Shown piece after piece: positions 55,930-62,932 of a stretch of DNA of 64,000 bases (position 1 is its first letter; each line of letters begins with the position of its first letter). The position numbers and the translations under genes were made by a program. This DNA comes from Albibacterium sp963696875. GTDB lineage: Bacteria > Bacteroidota > Bacteroidia > Sphingobacteriales > Sphingobacteriaceae. The stretch covers positions 1 through 64,000 of the forward strand of contig CAVOLQ010000002.1 in the NCBI GenBank assembly GCA_963696875.1, given 5' to 3'. The notes under the pieces are model-generated. The model searched no databases and was not told the origin of the DNA. It saw only the letters and a program-made list of their open reading frames with translations.

Positions 55930-57087
55930 CTAAGTTCCTTCGTTAGGTTTTTTATGAACATATATGCGTTTTCCTTTTACAGTAAAGTATACTTTTTCTG
56001 TTTTCTCTAATAAGGATAAGACGTCTTCAATTTTTGAATACCGATGTAGATTTGCAGCAAACTGAAGATCCCTAATCGTCTTATCGACGAAGATTACCTC
56101 GTAATCATACCAGTTTGTTAATGAAGTCATTATTTCGTCGAGGGAATCTCCATCAAATACCCATTGATTATAATGCCAGCCTATATTGCTCGATACATCA
56201 AGCTCTATTACTTGTAAATTATCATTCGACTTATTGGAGATTACTTGTTGGTTAGGATAGATGATAACAGAAGTTTTCTTCGACGAAACTTTTAATTTTC
56301 CTTCTACTAAGGTAGTATAGACGGCATCATTATAAGAGTTAATATTAAAAGACGTCCCTAAAACAGTAACATTCAGTCCCTGCACATTTACAATAAATGG
56401 CAGATCTTTATTTTTTGCCACCTCAAAAAACGCTTCGCCTTTTTCGAGAAATAGTTCACGCATTGCTTGGCCATCAAAATGAATAGGGAACTTTATTCTA
56501 GAATCTGAATTTAAATGCACTTTTGAACCATCACTTAGCAGTAAATGATACTCAGAACCTTTAGGAACAATTAAAGTATTATACTGGCTTTTTGTCGGAG
56601 GAGGGGTTTTTGAAAAATCGACGGTCTTGTTTTTGCCATTGTTTAAGAAGAAATCAACTTGCCCGTCAGCTTTGTCTAGTTGAATTTTGGATCCATCCGC
56701 TAAAACCAAGATTGCTTTGTTATGGTCCTTTTCAACGGAGGTATGTTGTGAAATCGGTTTTGAAAAGTAATGGCTTTTATTTAAATATAGTAAAGCAGAT
56801 GCCACAAGTAAAGGGATGGCTAAAATTGCTGCATATTTCAGGAGCACTTTGAAAAGAAGTGGCTTTGCAGAAGTGGTAATATCTTTTACTGGAAGACTTT
56901 GTTTGAGTACTTTCCATGTATGATCCACATCATTTGATTCTATCAATTTAATAGAATCATTAATCGTCTGATTCTTTAGGAGCTCATCAATCAGTTCCTT
57001 TTCGTCTATTGATAGTTCAGGATAATCTGAGGAATTCTTTGTTTTTCCTGCCTTTAAATCCTGTAATATTTTCTTCCAATTTGCCAT
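55930..57087 (-). CDS. FecR-family anti-sigma factor / signal transducer
   Basis: A 385-residue single-pass membrane protein. The N-terminal cytoplasmic part (about 1-88) is anti-sigma-like. The membrane segment LLKYAAILAIPLLVASALLYL is near residues 87-107, then a periplasmic FecR domain (VLADGSKIQLDKAD near 128, LNSDSRIKFP, REKG-like LFLEKGEAFFEVAKNKDLPFIVN near 212, VTVLGTSFNINSYND near 240), and a C-terminal DUF4974/STN-like domain. It sits between the sigma factor and the SusC receptor and relays the uptake signal. Confidence 0.92.
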   Translation of the reverse strand: MANWKKILQDLKAGKTKNSSDYPELSIDEKELIDELLKNQTINDSIKLIESNDVDHTWKVLKQSLPVKDITTSAKPLLFKVLLKYAAILAIPLLVASALLYLNKSHYFSKPISQHTSVEKDHNKAILVLADGSKIQLDKADGQVDFFLNNGKNKTVDFSKTPPPTKSQYNTLIVPKGSEYHLLLSDGSKVHLNSDSRIKFPIHFDGQAMRELFLEKGEAFFEVAKNKDLPFIVNVQGLNVTVLGTSFNINSYNDAVYTTLVEGKLKVSSKKTSVIIYPNQQVISNKSNDNLQVIELDVSSNIGWHYNQWVFDGDSLDEIMTSLTNWYDYEVIFVDKTIRDLQFAANLHRYSKIEDVLSLLEKTEKVYFTVKGKRIYVHKKPNEGT

Positions 57088-57143
57088 TTGCTCGCGCCCT
57101 TTTTATAATAGTCGCAAACATTCTAAAAAAGGGTGACAAATTT

Positions 57144-57716
57144 TTAAAAATTATTAAGATAGTTTGAAAAAATGATAGATAAGAAGATTGAATTGAGCTT
57201 GTTTTTGTTTGCATTTAATTTAAGAAACTTATAGCTTCTCTGCATTTGTGTTTTAACGGTATTGACGGAGATTTGATATTTTTGAGCTATCTCTTCATAA
57301 GTCAACCCTTCAACAACATAAGAAATGAAGATGTCTTTTCTTTTTGGCGGTAAGAGATTTAAAATCTGATCGACTTTAACATTTGCATCCTCTTCCCATT
57401 CAAGGTCTTCTTGGATAGAAAAAGAATCTAGTTCCACTTCGTCTTTTAATTCTTCTGTATAAGCATGCTGGTTGACTTCTAAGGATACAATTTTTCTGCC
57501 ATAGGATATTGAGAGATTTTTTACCGCTCTGCTTGAATACGATTTGAAATCTTTTACGTTCTCGATTTCTCTTTTTTCCCAGAAATCAATGAAAAATTCT
57601 TGAACAATATCTTTCGATACCTCATCATCGCGAACAATTTGAAAAGATATGAGTAATAGAAAGTGATAATGTTCTTTGAATAAAGCTTCAAAGGACTGAA
57701 TATTTAAAGGGAACAT
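57144..57716 (-). CDS. ECF RNA polymerase sigma factor (Bacteroidetes expansion family)
   Basis: A 190-residue sigma-70-family protein. Region 2 is near residues 9-75 (LFKEHYHFLLLISFQIVRDDEVSKDIVQEFFIDFWEKRE). Region 4 is near 110-165, with LPPKRKDIFISYVVEGLTYEEIAQKYQISVNTVKTQMQRSYKFL as its HTH. It is the sigma partner of the FecR 56 bases downstream, and probably drives the SusCD operon. The start is ATG 57716. Confidence 0.93.
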   Translation of the reverse strand: MFPLNIQSFEALFKEHYHFLLLISFQIVRDDEVSKDIVQEFFIDFWEKREIENVKDFKSYSSRAVKNLSISYGRKIVSLEVNQHAYTEELKDEVELDSFSIQEDLEWEEDANVKVDQILNLLPPKRKDIFISYVVEGLTYEEIAQKYQISVNTVKTQMQRSYKFLKLNANKNKLNSIFLSIIFSNYLNNF

Positions 57717-57947
57717 TTATATATGCACGATAAATGCGCCAAATTAGAGATTTTTTTTATAATAATATACAAAGACAAGCAAATGATGGCAATAAAGTTC
57801 TCTTTATACCATCGAGCGTCTAAAAAAATTTCCTGAAATAATTAACAAAATTGTTTATGTTTGAATTATACTATTGATTGAGAAAATTTATTTTTGAAAT
57901 TAATAAAAGATTATTGGAAAAGTATCAAATCCGTAAACACTAAAATA

Positions 57948-58397
57948 ATGCAAAAAAATTTATTCAAGTTATCAGCCTTATTAATTGTATTTATCATGAG
58001 CTGCGCGAATCAAGGGGATGGTTTAGTAACGATTGATAAAATCAGCCAATTTGAATCCAATGTTTCTCCATTAATATTTGTTAGTTCCAATGAATTTTTA
58101 GATCTCCCATATTCCAAAAGTCAAATTACTGACCCAAATACAAAATTCTCAGATGTAGAGAAGGCAAAAATGAAGGCCAGTTTATATCGATTTTATAGCC
58201 ATTTGGAACTAGAAGATGGCCTTTATAAATCATCTTTAAAAAATGGGAAAGAAATTGAAATATCAGAAAGTATATTTGAGCTACTCGCAAATAATATAAA
58301 GGAAGTAAATAGGGCGATTGAAGGTCAAAAAGGTAAAGGAAGTGAATACGAGGTTCCTCCGATAACCCAAGAATATCTGGAAACTTTATTAAAATAA
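57948..58397 (+). CDS. Small predicted lipoprotein, unknown function
   Basis: A 149-residue protein from ATG 57948: signal MQKNLFKLSALLIVFIMSC, with the lipobox Cys at residue 19. The frame is open from TTG 57894, but that extension would bury the signal peptide. The mature part is charged, partly helical and without a motif I recognise. It ends 60 bases before the IS element and may have been separated from its former neighbour by that insertion. Transcription diverges from the sigma-factor gene. Confidence 0.6.
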   Translation: MQKNLFKLSALLIVFIMSCANQGDGLVTIDKISQFESNVSPLIFVSSNEFLDLPYSKSQITDPNTKFSDVEKAKMKASLYRFYSHLELEDGLYKSSLKNGKEIEISESIFELLANNIKEVNRAIEGQKGKGSEYEVPPITQEYLETLLK

Positions 58398-58457
58398 GGT
58401 TCTCTTTACATAATCCATTTCATATCATCGCATTACCCCGATTTCGTTTGCTCCTGC

Positions 58458-58483
58458 TGTATCGTTCCTGAAATAACTATACA
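58458..58483. repeat. Left terminal inverted repeat of the IS
   Basis: It begins TGTATCGTTCCTGA and ends AACTATACA. Reverse complement of the core matches 15 of 18 bases with the core of the right end. Only one copy is present at this end. Confidence 0.85.
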
Positions 58484-58496
58484 CCAAACCCAGTGT

Positions 58497-59042
58497 ATGA
58501 AATCAGGAAAAGAGACCTCCGCAGTTGAGGTCAAGAGAAAAAAGAACGTCTATTATGACAAGCGTTTGATCAAGAAAGCCGTTGAAGCGGTTGAAGCGGA
58601 TGTGCCGCGCTCGGAACTGTGTTCCCTTTACGGCATGAGCATAAAGACGCTTTCATATTGGATGCAGAAATACGGCTCTCCGGCCTACCATGCCTCAAAA
58701 AAGAAGATCTGGAAAGACTCCGAGAGACGCAGTGTCCTGCGTGCGATCGATTCGGGCATGAGCCTGAAAGAAGCCCAGGTTGCCTTCGGCGTGCATCCGG
58801 TCACAATAAAGGGCTGGATTCGCAAATCCCTCAATAATGACGATCTTGCAGGCAGCAATCCCATTGTTATGCCGAAAAAACCAACCGATGCAGTGACAAG
58901 CGATGAGGTAAGGGCCCTCCAAAAGGCCCTTGCCGAAGCAGAGCTCAAGATCGCCGGACTGAACACGCTGATCGACATTGCCGAAGATCAACTGAAAATC
59001 GACATCAGAAAAAAGTCTGGTGCCAAGCGGTCATCAAAATGA
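58497..59042 (+). CDS. IS3-family transposase OrfA
   Basis: A 181-residue DNA-binding subunit. It contains two helix-turn-helix units (around residues 20-60 with SELCSLYGMSIKTLSYWMQKYG, and around 75-110 with KEAQVAFGVHPVTIKGWIRK). A C-terminal coiled-coil or leucine-zipper (residues 135-165, VRALQKALAEAELKIAGLNTLI) follows. It is longer than minimal OrfA proteins, as in the IS150/IS3-type with two HTHs. Its stop overlaps the orfB start as ATGA, so coupling by re-initiation is likely instead of the classical -1 slippery-site frameshift. Confidence 0.9.
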   Translation: MKSGKETSAVEVKRKKNVYYDKRLIKKAVEAVEADVPRSELCSLYGMSIKTLSYWMQKYGSPAYHASKKKIWKDSERRSVLRAIDSGMSLKEAQVAFGVHPVTIKGWIRKSLNNDDLAGSNPIVMPKKPTDAVTSDEVRALQKALAEAELKIAGLNTLIDIAEDQLKIDIRKKSGAKRSSK

Positions 59043-59971
59043 AACAGGACTTTCCCTTTCAGGGGATAGGGAACCTGTGCAGACTGTTTGGCAGGACACG
59101 GCATGCCTATTACGACCGGCAATGGCGGGTATCGGACCATGGACTGAAGGACGAGATCGTGCTACAGAACGTACTGAACATCAGAAAGGAGCTCCCAAGA
59201 CTGGGCACGCTCAAGCTGCACATGAAGTTGAAGGCCCCGCTGGAAAGCCATGGCATCAAGATCGGCAGGGATTATCTTTTTGATCTGATGCGAGGCCACA
59301 ACCTGCAGATCAGGGCGCGAAGACGGAATACGGTCACTACTGACTCGCGTCATTGGATGCACAAATATGCGAACCTGGTCAAAGATCTTGTTGTTTACCG
59401 CCCCGAGCAGATATGGGTGAGCGATATCACGTATATCCGTTTGCGGGACAGGTGGGGCTACCTGAGCCTGGTCACAGATGCCTATTCCAGGCAGATCATG
59501 GGCTTTTCTTTCCGGACCGACCTTTCTGCAAAAGGGTGTGTAGATGCGTTGGAAATGGCACTGAAAAGCCGCCTGTATCCCAACTCCGAACTGATCCACC
59601 ACTCCGACAGGGGATCGCAGTATTGCAGCAGGACCTATGTGGATATCCTGTTGGGCAACAAAATAGGTATCAGCATGACGGAGAACGGCGACCCCTACGA
59701 AAACGCCTTGGCCGAGAGGGTCAACAGGACCATCAAGTCGGAGTTCGAACTGTATTCCTCAAGGAAAGGCCAGAAGGAAACAGCAAACAAAATAAGGGCA
59801 AGCATCGATGCGTACAATGAATCAAGGCCACACAGCAGTATTGACTTCCTTACACCAGAACAGGCTCACCAGTGCTCAGGGCCACTAAAAAAGCATTGGA
59901 AAAGCAAAACTGAAAGAAGAAAAAATAAAGTGTGTATAACCGGATTAGAATTACCAGATTTGTATGTATAG
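59039..59971 (+). CDS. IS3-family transposase OrfB (rve-type integrase core)
   Basis: A 310-residue catalytic subunit. An N-terminal HTH_21-like region runs from residue 40 to 95 (KELPRLGTLKLHMKLKAPLESHGIKIGRDYLFDLM). The DDE core shows IWVSDITYIRL near 122 (first Asp), LIHHSDRGSQY near 185 (second Asp) and NALAERVNRTIKSEF near 220 (Glu). All catalytic residues are present. The C-terminus has the YNESRPHSSIDFLTPEQ block. The reading frame is intact and its last bases run into the first iteron. Confidence 0.94.
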   Translation: MKQDFPFQGIGNLCRLFGRTRHAYYDRQWRVSDHGLKDEIVLQNVLNIRKELPRLGTLKLHMKLKAPLESHGIKIGRDYLFDLMRGHNLQIRARRRNTVTTDSRHWMHKYANLVKDLVVYRPEQIWVSDITYIRLRDRWGYLSLVTDAYSRQIMGFSFRTDLSAKGCVDALEMALKSRLYPNSELIHHSDRGSQYCSRTYVDILLGNKIGISMTENGDPYENALAERVNRTIKSEFELYSSRKGQKETANKIRASIDAYNESRPHSSIDFLTPEQAHQCSGPLKKHWKSKTERRKNKVCITGLELPDLYV

Positions 59972-60092
59972 TAAATCCAGAATTAAAAAGACCATCTGTA
60001 TAGACAAGTCAGGAACAACAAAGAACAATGTATAACCAAATCAGTATTTATCCATAAATCTGTATAGCCATATCAGGACGATACATGCTTAG
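59933..60092 (+). repeat. Five TGTATA iterons with exact 32-base period at the IS right end
   Basis: TGTATA motifs start at 59933, 59965, 59997, 60029 and 60061, each followed, at about position 12-18 of the unit, by a version of ATCAGGA. The last copy is the terminal inverted repeat. The first lies within the 3' end of orfB. The spacing is exactly 32 bases between every pair, about three helical turns, so all copies face the same side of the helix. Confidence 0.9.
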
Positions 60093-60235
60093 AGCGGCTT
60101 GAGAAACGCTTGAGAGATCCTTTTAGGCTGCGTATCCCTTTGTTATCCCTTTGTTCGAGGTTCTTTAGGCCTTTGTCGAAGAATGGGATACCAAGGGGTT
60201 AACAATCTCTAAGCGATTCCTCAAGCGCCCCTAAG
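60088..60235. repeat. Long imperfect inverted repeat next to the IS
   Basis: The stretch starts CTTAGAGCGGCTTGAG and, after a central region near 60150-60185, ends with a mirrored CAATCTCTAAGCG...CTCAAGCG...CTAAG. Matching blocks include GTATCCC (60128-60134) against GGGATAC (60185-60191) and GAGAGAT against ATCTCT. Within it, ATCCCTTTGTT occurs twice in tandem. It could fold into a large hairpin. Immediately after comes a second copy of the TCAAGCGCCC word. No gene fits here. Confidence 0.65.
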
Positions 60236-60313
60236 GCGGCCTTCAAGCGCCCTTAAAGAAATTTTGCAAAAATAAATTAAGGTCATCTAAATAAGCGATA
60301 AATCCAACAATTT

Positions 60314-60366
60314 CGTCCCAAGTTGTGTCATAGCGTCCCAATTTGTGTCATGGCGTGTCAAAATTC
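60314..60366 (+). repeat. 20-base tandem repeat, about 2.5 copies
   Basis: Units starting CGTCCCAA at 60314 and 60334 and a degenerate CGTGTCAA at 60354 share the form CGTCCCAA(G/T)TTGTGTCAT. It may be a remnant end of another insertion sequence; that is a guess from the TGTCA words. The rest of the 60236-60467 gap shows nothing else I can support. Confidence 0.6.
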
Positions 60367-60467
60367 TTCGTGAGTATCTTTCAAAGCTATGTTTGCTGGC
60401 AAGATGTAGGAAATACCGGTTAGAATACGTCTTGTTAACAAAATGGTTTAATTTTTAAATTAAAAAA

Positions 60468-61115
60468 ATGGCAAGGTACTCAAAAGGGGCTCTTGGAGCG
60501 TTTTCAGGGAAATTAGGAAATGTAGTGGGCAGTAGTTGGCGGAGCATAGATTATTTGCGAAGTCTACCCAAGCCCTCTAATAAACCCGCCTCTCCCTTAC
60601 AGTTGGCGCAGCGCATGAAGTTTGCTATGACCGTTGGCTTCTTACAACCGATCAAAGATGTCTTGAATGTTGGATTTAGCGATGTTACTCTTAGCAGATT
60701 AACGGGTTATAACCAAGGGGTGAGGGCAATGTTGAAAAATGCAATAACAGGCGATTATCCTGATTTCGAGATTGATTTCGAAAAGATCGAACTGAGCAGG
60801 GGGAGTCTTGCGGGTTTAACTAACCTAAGCATTGAAGAGGTTGAACCCTATATTTTATCCGTTTCTTGGGTAAGCGTGATCAATCGTTTCAATTCTTTTG
60901 TCGATGATGATGTTTTGGTTTTGCTGTACAACAAATCCAAAAAACTGTTCACGATCTACGAGGATATGAAGCGAGGGGACGAAGAGGTCAGAATCGAGCT
61001 TCCTCAAAGCTTTGTAGGCGATGAATTGGTGTGCTGGACCTTTCTGGTGAAGCGCGATGGTGACACAACATCGAACTCGCAGTATGTGGGTTCGGTAATG
61101 TTACAGGGTGACTAA
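60468..61115 (+). CDS. DUF6266 family protein (copy 1)
   Basis: A 215-residue soluble protein. MARYSKGALGAFSGKLGNVVGSSWRSIDYLRSLPK at the N-terminus is the DUF6266 hallmark, with a C-terminal SNSQYVGSVML block. No signal peptide, membrane segment or catalytic motif is visible; the middle is beta-rich. DUF6266 proteins are common, often in several copies, in Sphingobacteriaceae, and their function is unknown. The ATG follows a run of A/T bases, a typical start context for this phylum. Confidence 0.82.
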   Translation: MARYSKGALGAFSGKLGNVVGSSWRSIDYLRSLPKPSNKPASPLQLAQRMKFAMTVGFLQPIKDVLNVGFSDVTLSRLTGYNQGVRAMLKNAITGDYPDFEIDFEKIELSRGSLAGLTNLSIEEVEPYILSVSWVSVINRFNSFVDDDVLVLLYNKSKKLFTIYEDMKRGDEEVRIELPQSFVGDELVCWTFLVKRDGDTTSNSQYVGSVMLQGD

Positions 61116-61312
61116 GCCTGTAAATGCCTGAGGTATTGTAAAAGGTATCCTTTCGCTCAGGATTATAGATAAAGGGGATTGAAGACCTATGTTATTTTCT
61201 TGATTGAAGGGAGCCTTTATGGAAGGTTCATGGTACGGGGTGCGGGGTTCGAGGGGTCGAGGTGATCAGTGATCAGTGATCAGTGGAGAGTAGTGCAGGG
61301 TTACGGGGTACA
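61116..61312 (+). repeat. Spacer with G-rich seven-base-phased repeats
   Basis: After the first DUF6266 gene comes a spacer. From about 61237 it turns into words on a seven-base ladder: GTGCGGG, GTTCGAG, then TGATCAG three times in a row (61263-61283), GTGGAGA and GTACAGG. No coding potential is supported. Confidence 0.7.
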
Positions 61313-61488
61313 GGTTTCGAGGTGTGAGTTGTTTAGATCCTTCGCTTCGCTCGAGGATGACAAGCATGAAGAATATAAATTATTGTCCTGCTGAGGAACG
61401 AAGCATCTCTTTTAGTTTGAAAACTGATTACAGAACTGATAACCTAATACCTAACATCTAATACCTAAAAGCTAACTGCTGACAGCTA
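61313..61488 (+). repeat. Dispersed leader repeat, copy 1 (upstream of DUF6266 copy 2)
   Basis: A 176-base block nearly identical to 62374-62544. In order it holds GGTTTCGAGG, a 27-base palindromic unit at 61335-61361 (AGATCCTTCGC...GGATGAC), an AT-rich link, the GTCCTGCTGAGGAACGAAGC unit near 61384, and a run of degenerate heptamers (CTGATAA, CCTAATA, CCTAAAA, GCTAACT, GCTGACA). It ends 14 bases before the next start codon. Confidence 0.85.
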
Positions 61489-61502
61489 AAAAATAAAAAA
61501 TT

Positions 61503-62141
61503 ATGGCAATATTAACTAAAGGAATTATGGGGCCGGTTTCCGGTCGGGTGGGGTCGCTTGTATTTTGCATATGCTCCAACGGAAATAATTATGTGCGGTC
61601 GCTACCGAGAAAATCTACTAAAGAACCTTCCTTAGCGCAGATTAGTAATCGATCGAAATTCAGGTTTGCAACTCGGTTGTTAAATCAAGTCAAGGATCTA
61701 ATTACCATTGGTTTTCCGCCAGAAAAACGAATGACCTCTTTGAATAGGGCCATGAAAGAGTTCCTGGGGAAGGGTATCATTGGTGTGTATCCGAATTGGC
61801 AAATCAATTTTCCAAATTTAGTTTTAAGCAAAGGGACAACCCCCAAACTTCCAGCATTAAGGATGCTGCATGGAAAACAAAATGAAATGGTTTTGAAATG
61901 GGAAAGCTCGTGCTTAGGCGACTTTATGGGTATCCAAGAAGATTTGGTAAGGGTGATTTTATACAATGCGACAGAAGGTTTATGGGTAGTGAAAGAACAT
62001 GCATTTCGATGTGATGATCAATGTTATGTCAGGCTTCCAGATTGGATTAGAGGCGATAGAGTACATGTATATGTGATGGTGCATTCGTTGCGTGGAACGC
62101 CCTCGGATAGCCAGTATGTGGGGGAAGTGGTTGTGAGTTGA
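61503..62141 (+). CDS. DUF6266 family protein (copy 2)
   Basis: A 212-residue paralog of the protein at 60468. The N-terminus (MAILTKGIMGPVSGRVGSLVFCICSNGNNYVRSLPRK) and C-terminus (PSDSQYVGEVVVS) follow the same plan, but the middle is strongly diverged, so the duplication is old. Unlike copy 1 it has Cys residues near 22-24. Function unknown. It is preceded by a dispersed leader repeat also found before the membrane-protein gene at 62576. Confidence 0.8.
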   Translation: MAILTKGIMGPVSGRVGSLVFCICSNGNNYVRSLPRKSTKEPSLAQISNRSKFRFATRLLNQVKDLITIGFPPEKRMTSLNRAMKEFLGKGIIGVYPNWQINFPNLVLSKGTTPKLPALRMLHGKQNEMVLKWESSCLGDFMGIQEDLVRVILYNATEGLWVVKEHAFRCDDQCYVRLPDWIRGDRVHVYVMVHSLRGTPSDSQYVGEVVVS

Positions 62142-62206
62142 TGCGTGGCTGCGTAATTTGTGTTTTTCTTTTTTTTGCCGATAAAAAAAGAAACAAAAAA
62201 AGGCTC

Positions 62207-62277
62207 GTGGCTGCGTAAGTCCCTTTGGTTCTTGGTGCGGGCACGCAGGGTTTCTTTGCCGGGACTTCCAAGGCCAC
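62207..62277. repeat. Structured intergenic element with long inverted arms
   Basis: GTGGCTGCGTAAGTCCC at 62207-62223 faces GGGACTTCCAAGGCCAC at 62261-62277 as an imperfect inverted repeat. A smaller GTGC/GCAC hairpin lies in the middle. The word CGTGGCTGCGTAA also occurs at 62145-62157, giving a direct repeat. It looks like a dispersed mobile-type hairpin rather than a gene. Confidence 0.6.
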
Positions 62278-62373
62278 ATTTATGGTTATGATCTTAGGTG
62301 CTTTTATGTATGGTGTGTTAGTATAGTTTATGAGATATAGTTTTCTAGTAGAGACTGTTAGCAGTGGTGGATG

Positions 62374-62544
62374 GGTTTCGAGGTGCGGGTAGTTTAGATC
62401 CTTCGCTTCGCTCAAGGATGACAAGCATGAAGATTATAAATTATTGTCCTGCTGAGGAACGAAGCATCTCTTTTAGTTCAAAAACTGATTGCTGAAATCT
62501 GATAACCTAATACCTATTACCTAAAAGCTGACTGCTGATAGCTG
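62374..62544 (+). repeat. Dispersed leader repeat, copy 2 (upstream of the small membrane protein)
   Basis: Matches 61313-61488 almost base for base, with the 27-base palindromic unit at 62396-62422, the CTGCTGAGGAACGAAGC unit near 62447, and a heptamer run that is even more regular here (CTGATTG, CTGAAAT, CTGATAA, CCTAATA, CCTATTA, CCTAAAA). The heptamers differ between copies while the other parts are conserved. It ends about 31 bases before the start codon at 62576. Confidence 0.85.
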
Positions 62545-62575
62545 ACCACTGAAAATAAATTTAAACTTTAAAATT

Positions 62576-62932
62576 ATGAACACAAATATTTTTTTTCAAT
62601 TAGAGAAGTACAGGATACTGATTTTATTCAGTCTTACTTTGTTGTTATTTGTCAAGTTTCCGCCGGTGTTGCGGTGGTTTGATTTTTCTGCGGCACCTAT
62701 TGATTTGGGTATTTTAACAGTAGTGCCGCTAGTGGTGATGTTGGTGCTAACCTTTATTATGCTAACCAATCTTCTGATCGCGCATTACTGGCCCGTGCTG
62801 GCTGAATACGCGGAATATTATTTAAGTGGAACCTTTAAATCTTTAGAATCATGGCAAAAAGTATCGTTTTATATGGTGTTTTTCTTGGGGCTGTTGTTTG
62901 CTTTTGTAATTACGTTGGTGGCGTTGATATAG
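62576..62932 (+). CDS. Small membrane protein, unknown function
   Basis: A 118-residue protein with three hydrophobic segments (about residues 13-30, 42-68 and 92-117), ending VALI. No family recognised. The charged pieces between the segments are short. It precedes the CHAP-domain ORF, whose predicted start at 62851 lies inside its 3' end. A holin-like role beside a peptidoglycan hydrolase is possible on context, but not supported by any motif. Confidence 0.6.
   Translation: MNTNIFFQLEKYRILILFSLTLLLFVKFPPVLRWFDFSAAPIDLGILTVVPLVVMLVLTFIMLTNLLIAHYWPVLAEYAEYYLSGTFKSLESWQKVSFYMVFFLGLLFAFVITLVALI

Larger units (their letters stand above)
58458..60085 (+). mobile_element. Complete IS3-family insertion sequence
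   Basis: A 1628-base element bounded by terminal inverted repeats 58458-58483 (26 bases) and 60061-60085 (25 bases). Both end TGTATCG...CGATACA and match over most positions with a one-base gap. The 3-base direct repeat TGC (58455-58457 and 60086-60088) fits an IS3 target duplication. It contains two ORFs joined by an ATGA overlap. Its base composition is clearly more GC-rich than the neighbouring genes, which suggests recent arrival. Both reading frames and both ends look intact, so it may be active. Its right end carries five 32-base-spaced copies of the terminal motif. Confidence 0.9.

Noticed and set aside
58685..58991. Open frames on the minus strand across orfA of the IS
   Set aside because: They are antisense to a well-supported transposase gene and arise from its higher GC content. 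They have no recognisable domain.
59031..59045. Programmed -1 frameshift site between orfA and orfB, as in classical IS3 elements
   Set aside because: I saw no A6G-type slippery heptamer at the junction. The ATGA overlap gives OrfB its own start, so re-initiation is the simpler reading.
59933..60092. Regularly spaced repeats that could suggest a CRISPR array
   Set aside because: Only a short part of each 32-base unit is conserved, there is no repeat/spacer alternation of normal size, and the array is the terminal part of an IS with the last unit as its inverted repeat. No cas genes are present.
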